64,000 nt of DNA from JBBQYD01 sp942493075 (lineage in GTDB: Bacteria; Verrucomicrobiota; Verrucomicrobiia; Limisphaerales; UBA8199): positions 4,712,001-4,776,000 of the forward strand of contig OW818681.1 of NCBI GenBank assembly GCA_942493075.1, written 5' to 3'. The position numbers were made by a program, and so were the translations under genes. The notes beneath the pieces were generated by a model. It searched no databases and had not been told where the DNA came from. It saw only the letters and a list, made by a program, of their open reading frames with translations. Shown piece after piece: positions 1 through 8,243 of the stretch; within the stretch, counting starts at the first letter, position 1; the number at the start of each line of letters is the position of its first letter.

Positions 1-2
1 AC

Positions 3-419
3 AATCCCACCGATGTGACACTGGCGGCGAACCAGTTAGTTGATTTTTATAATAACAGCGGCCCGGGCTTTTCCTCTGTAGTGAGTTTTAATCTGGCACC
101 TACCGCTTTTGGCACCTTGCCCGGCAACCTGGCCTATGGCTACAAGGACGAGAATGGGCCCTTTGACTCGATCGATACCCAGACCTATGAGTACGTCCTT
201 GGGAAGTATGGCAACAACGCCTATCTCTTTTACATAGCTGATCTGTCGGGAATCGTTCAGTTGCCATCCACTCTTAAAGGCAAAGGCCTTTCCCACCAGG
301 TGCTTTTTGACAGCGAAAGAACGAATGTTCCGGATGGCGGAACTACAGTGGCATTGTTGGGATTTGGAATGGTTGGCCTCGAAATCCTGCGCCGTCGCTG
401 GTGGTTAACCAAGGCATAG
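3..419 (+). CDS. Surface protein with VPDSG-CTERM-type sorting tail (5' partial)
   Basis: The reading frame is already open at base 3, so the gene begins before the window; the GTG at 15 is only an internal valine codon. The visible 138 residues have no recognised catalytic domain. The C-terminus carries the tripartite sorting signal of the VPDSG-CTERM/PEP-CTERM class: the motif VPDGG, a hydrophobic helix (TVALLGFGMVGLEIL) and an arginine cluster (RRR) near the end. Such tails are known from Verrucomicrobiota, where exosortase-type membrane enzymes are thought to process them during export to the cell surface. The role of the mature protein cannot be told from this fragment. The tail is a strong call and the remainder is unassigned. 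Confidence 0.85.
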   Translation, partial: NPTDVTLAANQLVDFYNNSGPGFSSVVSFNLAPTAFGTLPGNLAYGYKDENGPFDSIDTQTYEYVLGKYGNNAYLFYIADLSGIVQLPSTLKGKGLSHQVLFDSERTNVPDGGTTVALLGFGMVGLEILRRRWWLTKA

Positions 420-551
420 GCGAATCGGCACGATCATCTTCAACGCGGGGGCATCAAACCCCTGCGAAAGCCTTTCGGCAGGTCGATGGGGTCGAAGGAC
501 CTTATCAGAGCTCTACCACCCCTTCCGCACCTCTTTCCCAATCGGAGAATC

Positions 552-1058
552 TTACGGAGCGCCTGGCTGGAAGCTAACGGGCTGAACTTGCAGGGATGGG
601 GACGTAAACAAGGATGGCCTGGAACCGGGGCTTAGGATGCCACTGGTGCTGGAAATCTGCGCCCCACCGGGTGTCGAGAAAGGCGCGGCTGAATTGACCA
701 TTTGCCGCTCTGGCAGAACGATCGCTGATGGTGCATCAAATCCAGCTACCACAGGCGCTTGATCAGCCGAACCGGGCCCGCTAAGAAACAAAGCAGCGCC
801 GAGGACGGTGCAAACGGCAAGGCCAAAGCTTCCGGCAAGAGCTGGTTTGGCCTCAAATGCAGACCAGAACCGGGTGATCAAACCTTCTTGAGAGAATACG
901 CGGGACCAGAAACTGGCTTCCGGCAACGCTTCGCCCGCCCTGATTCGTGCAATGACCTGGCTGGAAAAACGATTGTAGTATCCGGGAGGAGGAGTCTCGT
1001 GCCTCTTCAAGGCTAACAACCGGCGTAACTCAACAAAATCTTCCCGATCGGAACTCAT
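552..1058 (-). CDS. Anti-sigma-factor-like single-pass membrane protein
   Basis: This 168-residue protein follows the ECF sigma gene with a single base between the sigma stop codon (TAG) and this ATG, so the two are very likely translationally coupled. The soluble N-terminal part (about residues 1-70) precedes one hydrophobic segment (about 73-93, rich in Leu, Ala and Val), followed by a Pro/Ser-rich tail that would lie outside the membrane. This is the layout of membrane anti-sigma factors that hold their sigma factor until a signal arrives. No HxxxCxxC zinc anti-sigma motif is visible, so the assignment rests on position and topology and not on a recognised domain. It could be a membrane protein with another function. 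Confidence 0.65.
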   Translation of the reverse strand: MSSDREDFVELRRLLALKRHETPPPGYYNRFSSQVIARIRAGEALPEASFWSRVFSQEGLITRFWSAFEAKPALAGSFGLAVCTVLGAALFLSGPGSADQAPVVAGFDAPSAIVLPERQMVNSAAPFSTPGGAQISSTSGILSPGSRPSLFTSPSLQVQPVSFQPGAP

Positions 1059-1059
1059 A

Positions 1060-1698
1060 CTATTTCAGATAATCAGACAGGTAGCCTTGCAGTTGCTGGC
1101 GCGCATAGAACAACCGGGAACGTACGGTTCCAATGTTGCACTCCATGATTTGTGCTATTTCCTCGTGCGACAAACCCTGCACGTCATGCAGTGTTACTAC
1201 CAATCTATGGGGTTCTGACAGCCTCTGCATGGCCGCGTTCAATTTTTCCTGCAACTCTGCTAAACCAGCGTCACGCCGCGGTGTCTTATCTGACACCAGT
1301 GCGACCATGTCTGGATCGTGCTCGGCGTTAAAATCCAGATCGTTCAGGCTCATTTGAGCCCGATTTTTCCGTTGCTTGAGAAAGTTAATCGTCTTATTTA
1401 CCGCGATCCGGTACACCCAGGTGTAAAAGCTCGATCCACCCTTAAAGGATTTCAGCGCCTGGTAGGCTTTAATGAATGCCTCCTGGGCAATGTCATTGGC
1501 GTCCTCGTGATTGGACGTCATGTGGTAAACGGTCGAGTAGATCCGTTCCTGGTAGCGGCGCACCAGTTCATCGTAGGCCGTCAACTCGCCGCCTTTGGCC
1601 CGTTCAACCAGTTCCTTCTCCTCAACACCAGCCATGCCGACCTCGGGGTCGGGATTGGGAACTTCCTGTCCACTGGCTGGGGCGGCCATAGTCATCAT
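1060..1698 (-). CDS. rpoE: ECF-type RNA polymerase sigma factor (RpoE-like)
   Basis: This 212-residue protein has the two conserved regions of group 4 (ECF) sigma factors. Region 2 spans about residues 40-105 and includes the stretch DIAQEAFIKAYQALKSF and the core-binding segment FYTWVYRIAVNKTINFL. Region 4 near the C-terminus has a helix-turn-helix with HEEIAQIMECNIGTVRSRLF, which reads the -35 element. The acidic N-terminal extension of about 30 residues is unusual but common in related genes. Its ATG overlaps the stop codon of the upstream polyprenyl synthase gene by four bases (ATGA), and the anti-sigma-like gene follows one base after its stop. The set is therefore probably one transcript. 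The inferred role is control of an envelope or stress regulon. Confidence 0.93.
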   Translation of the reverse strand: MMTMAAPASGQEVPNPDPEVGMAGVEEKELVERAKGGELTAYDELVRRYQERIYSTVYHMTSNHEDANDIAQEAFIKAYQALKSFKGGSSFYTWVYRIAVNKTINFLKQRKNRAQMSLNDLDFNAEHDPDMVALVSDKTPRRDAGLAELQEKLNAAMQRLSEPHRLVVTLHDVQGLSHEEIAQIMECNIGTVRSRLFYARQQLQGYLSDYLK

Positions 1699-2756
1699 AC
1701 GCTGCTCTCGGGCGAATATCCCAGAGCGCTGGTTTGACGCGTGAGGTACTCCGTCAACCGGCTCAGTCCGGCTCGCCCAGCCTCGTTCCCAACAGAGTCT
1801 AAAGCACGACGAGCCTCGCCCAGAACCTGGCGCATCGTTTCCAGTGACGGCGTGAGTGTGTCGTACTTAGCCAGCAAATCCGCCACCTGTTTCATGAAGG
1901 AAGCATTCCAGTTCTCCAGCATCTGCTGAACGCGCTCCCGATCCTTAGCTGAAGCTCGCTCCCAGAGCAGCAGCATGGGCAAGGTAAGCTTGCCTTTGGC
2001 TAAATCGGTTCCCAGAGATTTCCCGGCCATCTCTTCCGAACCAAATAAATCCACACAATCGTCGTAAATCTGGTAGGCAGTTCCAAACGCCATGCCGAAG
2101 TTGCGGAGTGCCGTTTGCTCGGACTTGCTGGAGCCGCTCAGGAAGGCGCTCAATTCGCATGAAACAGCGAAAAGCTCCCCTGTCTTCATCTCCAGCACCC
2201 GCAGATAATCGGCTCGCGTGAACCTGAAATCGCCGCGGCGCTGGGTCTGAAGCACTTCGCCCGTGCAAACCGTATTTGTGGCCGAGGCGATTGCCCGGCA
2301 AACATCGGTTGTAGGAAACCCCGCAGCTAACTCCAAAGCACGGGCAAAGAGGCAGTCTCCGAACAAAACGGCGATTTCATTACCCCAGTTAGCGGCAAGG
2401 GTAAGGCGTCCGCGACGGATCTCAGCCTCATCCATGATATCGTCATGCACCAGGGTTGCTAAATGGACCATCTCGATGATGACGGCCGCAGTGGAGTGCG
2501 CTTCTTCCAAGTTCCCCAGGGCGTTAGCCGTCAATGCGACCAAAGCGGGGCGTAAATGCTTTCCCTGGCCTGTCAGAGCGTATTCGGCATACCCCGCCAA
2601 GCCCGGATCAAAGGATTCCACTTCCCGGGCAAGACGCTGATTAACCGTATCCAGAAACGGCTCAACCGGTTGGATAATGGTTCTCCAGGATTGCGCCGGC
2701 TGGTGGTCCATCGTGCCTGGGGGCACCGCTTTGATATCAGCCGCAAACATGTTCAA
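1695..2756 (-). CDS. Polyprenyl diphosphate synthase (trans-isoprenyl, long chain)
   Basis: This 353-residue enzyme of the trans-isoprenyl diphosphate synthase family condenses isopentenyl diphosphate with an allylic primer to make the long side chain of respiratory quinones. Both aspartate-rich metal-binding motifs are present: DDIMD at residues 105-109 and DDCVD at 232-236. The GKHLRP substrate motif lies at 65-70. Length fits the octaprenyl/heptaprenyl group (IspB/HepT-like); chain length cannot be read from sequence by eye. It is the first gene of a coupled group with the ECF sigma factor (ATGA overlap). The link between quinone precursor synthesis and an ECF sigma factor is positional only. 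Confidence 0.92.
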   Translation of the reverse strand: MNMFAADIKAVPPGTMDHQPAQSWRTIIQPVEPFLDTVNQRLAREVESFDPGLAGYAEYALTGQGKHLRPALVALTANALGNLEEAHSTAAVIIEMVHLATLVHDDIMDEAEIRRGRLTLAANWGNEIAVLFGDCLFARALELAAGFPTTDVCRAIASATNTVCTGEVLQTQRRGDFRFTRADYLRVLEMKTGELFAVSCELSAFLSGSSKSEQTALRNFGMAFGTAYQIYDDCVDLFGSEEMAGKSLGTDLAKGKLTLPMLLLWERASAKDRERVQQMLENWNASFMKQVADLLAKYDTLTPSLETMRQVLGEARRALDSVGNEAGRAGLSRLTEYLTRQTSALGYSPESSV

Positions 2757-2885
2757 AAAATTTAGGGTTGCAATAGGGCCAAGTCAAACTTTGATATCCT
2801 TGGCTGGAATAACCGTTGCCATGCCAAGTTATCACAAAAGCACACCTCTCGCCACCCTACCGGCGCAGGCGCCACTACTCATCTC

Positions 2886-4241
2886 CTAGGCGCCCGATTC
2901 AATCTTGCTTAACGCCCGATCCAGACGGCCAATCACCCGCTCCTTGCCGAGAATGGCGATCAAATGGTAGAGACTGGGGCCGGCTGGACGTCCACAGCAT
3001 GCCAATCGTGTGGGATGTACCAACACCCCGGTCTTAACTCCAAACTCTTTGGCAACGGATGCCAGTGTGAGCCCCACGGTGTCGTGGTTGAAGGGTTCCA
3101 AAGCCAACAGAGCCTCCCGGAGGCGCTTCAACCGCTGCCCGTTCTCAGGTGTAAACTCCTTCTGAGCCGCTTCAGCGTCATACTCGAACTTATCTGTAAA
3201 GTAGAACCCGGCATACACAGGTAACTCACCGAATAGCTTGAACTTCCCTTTACAGGTATCCAGTGCGGCTTTTACATATTCGAGTGAGTATTGGTTTGTA
3301 TCAAACCCGGCTCGTGCCAGTGCGTGGATCGAGAGCTCGTTAAAACGCCCAGCTTCCATCTCGCGAATGTACTCCCCGTTCAACCAGTTTAGCTTGGTCA
3401 GATCAAAACGAGCGTTATGCCGTAGAATCTGCGGCAGGTCGAAAATCTCGACAATCTCACGCAAAGGCATCTTCTCCCGGTTCCCCTTTGGAGACCAACC
3501 CAGCAGCGTCAGGTAGTTCACCACGGCCTCAGGCGCATAGCCCTCCTCCATGTAGGTGGTCAGGGAAGCACCCGTATCCCGCTTGCTCATCTTTGTTCCA
3601 TCAATGTTTAAAATGAGGGGAATATGAGCGTACTTCGGCGGCTCCACTCCAAAAGCCCGGAACAGGGCAATGTGTTTGGCCGTGTTGGAAAGATGATCCT
3701 CGCCACGAATGACGTGGGTGATGTTCATCTCCAAGTCATCAATGACGTTTACCAGATGGAAAACCGGTTCTCCATCGGATCGGACGATGACAAAGTCGGG
3801 ATCGACCTGCTCGCGGTCGGTCAGTTCGCGGCGAACGTTGCCGACAACCAAGTCAGGGATAGTGATGGGCTCACGGTCCATCTTGAACTTGACGGCTCCT
3901 TCATGCTCGTAAGCCAAGCCGCGGGAGAGCAGCGCTTCCACCCGCTTCTGATAGTTGGTTTTGCGCTGACTCTGAAAATAAGGGCCAACCTCTCCCTTGC
4001 TGGCACCGGTGGCATCCGCTGTAATTGGGCCCTCATCCCAGTCCAACCCGAGCCAGCGCAAGCCTTCCAAAATGACATTAACAGCCTGTTGGGTATTCCT
4101 TGCGGCATCCGTATCTTCGATGCGCAGAATGAACACGCCGCCTGTATGGCGGGCGTAAAGCCAGTTGAACAAAGCCGTACGGGCGCCGCCAATGTGCAAG
4201 AACCCGGTCGGACTTGGAGCAAAACGAACACGAACTTTCAT
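2886..4241 (-). CDS. gltX: Glutamyl-tRNA synthetase
   Basis: Class I aminoacyl-tRNA synthetase that charges tRNA-Glu (and in many bacteria tRNA-Gln) with glutamate. The start is placed at the ATG giving MKVRVRFAPSPTG, since this is where the family begins; the 22 extra in-frame residues upstream do not resemble it. The protein is then 451 residues, slightly short for the family. The HIGH-type motif is HIGG at residues 16-19 and the KMSKS loop is KMSKR at 217-221. The conserved IEDTDAAR segment follows the first motif. The C-terminal anticodon-binding part ends in a short helical region. No Cys-rich zinc insertion is obvious. The assignment is firm. Confidence 0.96.
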   Translation of the reverse strand: MKVRVRFAPSPTGFLHIGGARTALFNWLYARHTGGVFILRIEDTDAARNTQQAVNVILEGLRWLGLDWDEGPITADATGASKGEVGPYFQSQRKTNYQKRVEALLSRGLAYEHEGAVKFKMDREPITIPDLVVGNVRRELTDREQVDPDFVIVRSDGEPVFHLVNVIDDLEMNITHVIRGEDHLSNTAKHIALFRAFGVEPPKYAHIPLILNIDGTKMSKRDTGASLTTYMEEGYAPEAVVNYLTLLGWSPKGNREKMPLREIVEIFDLPQILRHNARFDLTKLNWLNGEYIREMEAGRFNELSIHALARAGFDTNQYSLEYVKAALDTCKGKFKLFGELPVYAGFYFTDKFEYDAEAAQKEFTPENGQRLKRLREALLALEPFNHDTVGLTLASVAKEFGVKTGVLVHPTRLACCGRPAGPSLYHLIAILGKERVIGRLDRALSKIESGA

Positions 4242-4353
4242 AGGTTTCTCAAGGGTTAACCCTCGCTCCTCCAGAGTAACCACAATCCCCCACGAGGCAA
4301 CACTCAACTACGGGTGCGGCCTCTCCGCCTCTCCGCTAAGCCGTCAGGCAAGC

Positions 4354-6057
4354 CTACTGCCAGGTGCTGTTATCCGAGGCCCTTAACCTGCCGTTGCTCC
4401 CTGTCCTGATCAGTTGGTTCTTGCCGGATAACAACGGGCCACGGGATTTGCCATTCCCATTGGAGTGAACCTTGGATGGAGTGAACCGCGCCCGCGTAAC
4501 TGCCGGGGCGTGCTGAACAAAGGCATTCTCCGTAGAAGCGTTCTTGGCACCCTGGACCAGCGAGAGCAATCGCCCGGTGGCATCTCTCAGCGCGTTGGCC
4601 TGCGCATCCAGCTCAGTTGCCGCCGCCGCCGTCTCTTCTGAGGTCGCCGCGTTGGATTGAGTGACCGAACTCATCTGGCCCACCGCTGTGTTAACCTGGT
4701 CAACGCCCTGCCGTTGCTCGTCCGAAGCACGAGCCACCTGGCCCAGCAGTTGGTCCATTTGCTTAACTTGTTTTAGCACGTCCTGCAAAGCCACATCCAC
4801 CTTGACACTAACTGCAACTCCACGCTGGCTGCGCTGCACGGAATCTTCGATCTTTCCAGCGGTTTCCTTCGCCGCATTGGCAGAGCGCAGCGCGAGGTTA
4901 CGAACTTCTTCAGCTACGACCGCAAAACCCGTCCCAGCCTCCCCCGCCCGCGCCGCCTCAACAGCGGCATTAAGCGCCAGCAGGTTGGTTTGGAAAGCAA
5001 TCTCATCAATAACCTTGATAATCTTCGCGATATTCCCGCTCGATTCTTGAATGTCGCTCATGGCTGATTTCATTTCCGCCATGTCGGCCACGCCCTTTTC
5101 CACCATCACCCGGGTGTTCTCACCCAGATTCTTGGCGCTATTTGCATTTTCGGCGTTCTGTTTCGTGATACTTGCAATCTCCTCCAGCGATGACCCAGTC
5201 TCTTCCAGTGACGCAGCCTGCTCACTAGCTCCTGAGGCTGTCCCCTGGCTGGCGGCTGATACCTGGCTGGCCGATTGGGCCACGCTGTCGCAGTTCTCTG
5301 ACAACTGCCTGGCAATGACGAGTATCCGGGAGCTAACCGAGGGGGCGAACCAGAGAAAAACAAGAACAGTCACCAGACCAACCGTTCCAAACAGGGCAAA
5401 CTCATATTTCAGGAACCCGCGCCGCGCCGCCTGGCTTCGGGCCTCCAATGCCGCTTTTTCCACATCGATGTTGTCGATGTACACACCGGTGCCGATCATG
5501 AAACTCGTTCCTGGGATCATTGCCGAGTACGCCAGCTTCGGCTGAATTCCTTTGCCTTCTTTCTCGAAGTAATACTCACAAAAGCCACCGCCCTTTTGCG
5601 CCGCTATGCAGAGATCCTCAATGAATCGGTTCCCCTTCTTATCAACCTGTGCGATCAAGTTCTGCCCATTTTGGCTCTTGTTGATCGGAACGTTGATGCG
5701 CACACCATTGGTCTCATAGGTGAAAAAATAACCGGACTTATCCTCGAAAAAGCGAATGGGATCGGTTTCGGCGATGATCGCTGCGATTTGCTCCTCTCGT
5801 GTTTTGAGTCCCTGCAACCGCATGCCTAACGTCGCGGCCGCCGTATCTACGGATGTTTTGAGAACGGTCTTGTGCCCTTCCAACATCTGGTGATGGATCT
5901 CGGGCATCGTTACTTCCCGTTGGATTCGCTTCTCGAAGTAATAGTTGGAGATCTGGATCGGAACCAGGCTGAGGGCGAAAAGCAAAGGCAACAGCAGCAA
6001 TTGCGCTCGGATACTGAGTTTTGAGAACCCCTGTCTAAAAAATGTAAGAACCCGCAT
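4354..6057 (-). CDS. Methyl-accepting chemotaxis protein with periplasmic Cache domain
   Basis: This transmembrane chemoreceptor has 567 residues from the preferred ATG (MRVLTFFRQG); an upstream ATG at 6159 would add 34 residues of unlikely sequence. A first membrane helix (about 15-35) is followed by a periplasmic single-Cache-type sensor with the hallmark segment DKSGYFFTYETNGVRINVP. A second helix (about 215-240, VGLVTVLVFLWFA) leads straight into the cytoplasmic signalling coiled coil without a recognisable HAMP domain. The kinase-contacting hairpin tip reads EIAFQTNLLALNAAVEAARA, the most conserved stretch in the family. No chemotaxis kinase genes are nearby, so this is an orphan receptor in this window. 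The Cache type suggests small organic ligands; the ligand is unknown. Confidence 0.93.
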   Translation of the reverse strand: MRVLTFFRQGFSKLSIRAQLLLLPLLFALSLVPIQISNYYFEKRIQREVTMPEIHHQMLEGHKTVLKTSVDTAAATLGMRLQGLKTREEQIAAIIAETDPIRFFEDKSGYFFTYETNGVRINVPINKSQNGQNLIAQVDKKGNRFIEDLCIAAQKGGGFCEYYFEKEGKGIQPKLAYSAMIPGTSFMIGTGVYIDNIDVEKAALEARSQAARRGFLKYEFALFGTVGLVTVLVFLWFAPSVSSRILVIARQLSENCDSVAQSASQVSAASQGTASGASEQAASLEETGSSLEEIASITKQNAENANSAKNLGENTRVMVEKGVADMAEMKSAMSDIQESSGNIAKIIKVIDEIAFQTNLLALNAAVEAARAGEAGTGFAVVAEEVRNLALRSANAAKETAGKIEDSVQRSQRGVAVSVKVDVALQDVLKQVKQMDQLLGQVARASDEQRQGVDQVNTAVGQMSSVTQSNAATSEETAAAATELDAQANALRDATGRLLSLVQGAKNASTENAFVQHAPAVTRARFTPSKVHSNGNGKSRGPLLSGKNQLIRTGSNGRLRASDNSTWQ

Positions 6058-6252
6058 AGATGTCGCTTGTGACCCCGGAACGTTATCGTTATTAACCTTT
6101 GACCCTCCTAAAAGGGCGCAGCCAGGCGCCCCGTATATCGGCAAAAGGCAATGCGCCATTAGAAAAAAGACTGAAAGAATGCGAGAAAATTATTATTTTA
6201 CTTTGCCCCAGCGGCTTGCGGCCTCCCCAGACCAACCCTATTCTTGCCGCAC

Positions 6253-7431
6253 ATGCGATACCGACGCTTTGGAAAAACGAACCTGCAAATGCCCGTAATC
6301 AGTTGCGGTGGCATGCGTTATCAGCACAAGTGGCAGGACGTTCCTGCCCAAGAGATTCCATCCGATAGCCAGGCTAACCTGGAAGCCTGCATCCATCGGG
6401 CACTCGAACGCGGAATCAACCACATTGAAACCGCTCGCGGTTACGGCACCTCGGAGATGCAACTCGGGCGAATCCTCCCCCGGCTTCCCCGGGAAAAGAT
6501 GATCGTCCAAACCAAGGTCGCACCCAGGGAGGATCCGATGGAGTTTCGGCGCACATTCGAAACCTCAATGAATTACCTGAAGCTGGATCATGTTGATCTG
6601 CTGGGGATTCATGGAATTAACAATCGCCAATTGCTGGACCAGACGCTGCGGCCTGGTGGCTGTTTGACTGTAGCTCGTGAACTGCAGAGAGAAGGCCGCG
6701 TGCGTTTCGTAGGCTTCTCTACGCATGCCACAACCGACGTTATCCTGGACGCCATCCATGGCGGAGATTTCGATTATGTGAATCTCCACTGGTATTTCGT
6801 CAACGAGCTCAATTGGGCGGCAGTGGAGGCGGCAACTGCAAAGGACATGGGAGTCTTTATTATCAGCCCAAACGACAAAGGCGGCCGACTCTACAGCCCT
6901 CCTGAAAAAATGGCCCGTTTGTGCCAACCCCTCTCACCGATGCAGTTCAACGCTTTGTTTTGCCTCTCGCGTCCCCAGATTCACACGCTGAGCTGCGGTG
7001 TAAGCCGACCCTCTGATTTCGACGAACATGTGAGGGCCCTGGAACATTATGACCGCATGCATGAGACAATTGCGCCGATAGAGAGGCGCCTGCGTACCGA
7101 GTTGGTGACCACTCATGGGGCTGATTGGTGTGCCCGGTGGTCGGAAGGAATACCACAATACGATCAGATGCCGGGCCGGGTGAACGTGCTGGAGATACTA
7201 CGGCTTTGGACCTTTGCCAAAGCGCTAGACCTGGTGGACTGGGCGAAAATGCGATACAACCTCCTGGGACAGGCCGATCATTGGTTCCCTGGAGAAAACG
7301 CCGCCAAGCTCACCAAAGACATCGGTGAATCGTTGAAACACAGTCCCTTTGCGCAGCAGCTTCCTTCGATCCTGGCTGACGCCCACCAGATGCTTTTCGA
7401 AAAGCCGGTAAAACGCCTGAGCGAGAGCTGA
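6253..7431 (+). CDS. Aldo/keto reductase family oxidoreductase
   Basis: NAD(P)H-dependent aldo/keto reductase fold. The ATG giving MRYRRFGKTNLQMP is chosen over the TTG nine bases upstream because the family starts with this strand. The protein has 392 residues. Catalytic positions are visible: the tyrosine in IETARGYGTSE, the lysine in VQTKVAP and the histidine in DLLGIHG. The substrate-binding half (about 110-260) continues with typical barrel strands, such as GRVRFVGFSTHA. A C-terminal extension of about 100 residues shows no ferredoxin-type cysteine cluster, unlike some relatives. The gene is divergent from the chemoreceptor gene. Substrate unknown. Confidence 0.88.
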   Translation: MRYRRFGKTNLQMPVISCGGMRYQHKWQDVPAQEIPSDSQANLEACIHRALERGINHIETARGYGTSEMQLGRILPRLPREKMIVQTKVAPREDPMEFRRTFETSMNYLKLDHVDLLGIHGINNRQLLDQTLRPGGCLTVARELQREGRVRFVGFSTHATTDVILDAIHGGDFDYVNLHWYFVNELNWAAVEAATAKDMGVFIISPNDKGGRLYSPPEKMARLCQPLSPMQFNALFCLSRPQIHTLSCGVSRPSDFDEHVRALEHYDRMHETIAPIERRLRTELVTTHGADWCARWSEGIPQYDQMPGRVNVLEILRLWTFAKALDLVDWAKMRYNLLGQADHWFPGENAAKLTKDIGESLKHSPFAQQLPSILADAHQMLFEKPVKRLSES

Positions 7432-7440
7432 TCGTGATAC

Positions 7441-7483
7441 TTAAAAAGGAACCGCCCCTGAGTCGATGACCCGGGGGCGGTTC
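7441..7483 (-). terminator. Intrinsic terminator for the ompH transcript
   Basis: A 10-bp perfect stem (7449-7458 with 7474-7483, sequence GAACCGCCCC) with a 15-base loop is followed on the minus strand by a run of five T. It lies just past the stop codon of the ompH-like gene, so it ends the dnaB-bamA-ompH transcript. Confidence 0.85.
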
Positions 7484-7505
7484 TGGGAAATATGGGGGGC
7501 AAGAC

Positions 7506-8150
7506 TTACTTCTTGTTGTCTTTGCCGTCTTTCTTTTCGGGCGAAGCGGTAACTGGCTTTGAAAGGTCGGTTCCTGCAGGTGCCGTCGCATTCAGTTCCT
7601 TGAGCACATCCTCCGTGACGTCGTTCTCACCCGTCGTGTAGATAACCACCGGCGTGTTGTTGATGCTCTCTGCGGCGGTATCCAGGATCATAGTAAAGCT
7701 TCCGGCCTTGGCCTTGCCGTTTACCACCGTGCGGATCTCGCCCAGGATGTTTTCGCGCATGCGCCTGCGCTGCTCGTCCAGGGTGGTCCGCGCCTGGCGC
7801 TCATACTGCCCGATCGTCTCGCGCTGTTTTTCCATGTAACGCAGCTTGTCTTCAGCAGACTTCTTGCGACGATCCCGCTCTTCTTCAGAAACGGCCTGGT
7901 CGTTGGCACTGGAGAGGATTCCCCGGTAATCTTCCTCTGCCCTCTTGAGGTCCTCGATCATGTTTTTATGCTCTTTTTCCATGTCAGCGGCACGCTCCTT
8001 CAATCCGGAGTCCGCTTGCTTGGTTTTCCAGTAGCCATCGAACACTTTCCTCAGATCGATTGTGCCAATCTTGCCCTGCGCCATGGCGGAGGTGCTCAGC
8101 AGGCAGAGTGCAATCACCATCGGCACTAGTTTTATCAGTAAACGTTTCAT
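7506..8150 (-). CDS. OmpH/Skp-family periplasmic chaperone
   Basis: This 214-residue protein binds unfolded outer-membrane proteins in the periplasm and hands them to the BAM complex. The ATG at 8150 is preferred over a TTG two codons upstream. A signal peptide is clear (basic MKRLL, hydrophobic core to about 23, cleavage after SAMA). The mature part starts with the family strand KIGTIDLRKVFDGYWKT, followed by a long charged helical hairpin (about 40-130, rich in Lys, Glu and Arg) and a C-terminal strand-rich region. The tail is lysine/aspartate rich. Its gene lies 93 bases downstream of bamA, matching the common bamA-ompH linkage. Confidence 0.92.
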   Translation of the reverse strand: MKRLLIKLVPMVIALCLLSTSAMAQGKIGTIDLRKVFDGYWKTKQADSGLKERAADMEKEHKNMIEDLKRAEEDYRGILSSANDQAVSEEERDRRKKSAEDKLRYMEKQRETIGQYERQARTTLDEQRRRMRENILGEIRTVVNGKAKAGSFTMILDTAAESINNTPVVIYTTGENDVTEDVLKELNATAPAGTDLSKPVTASPEKKDGKDNKK

Positions 8151-8243
8151 AATCAAAAAATCACAATCTCAAATTATTCGCGGAATGCCAATTAGTTTAG
8201 GGTCGTTCCGCCAGGCTGAAGCGGTTCCAGCCTGGCAGCAGGT

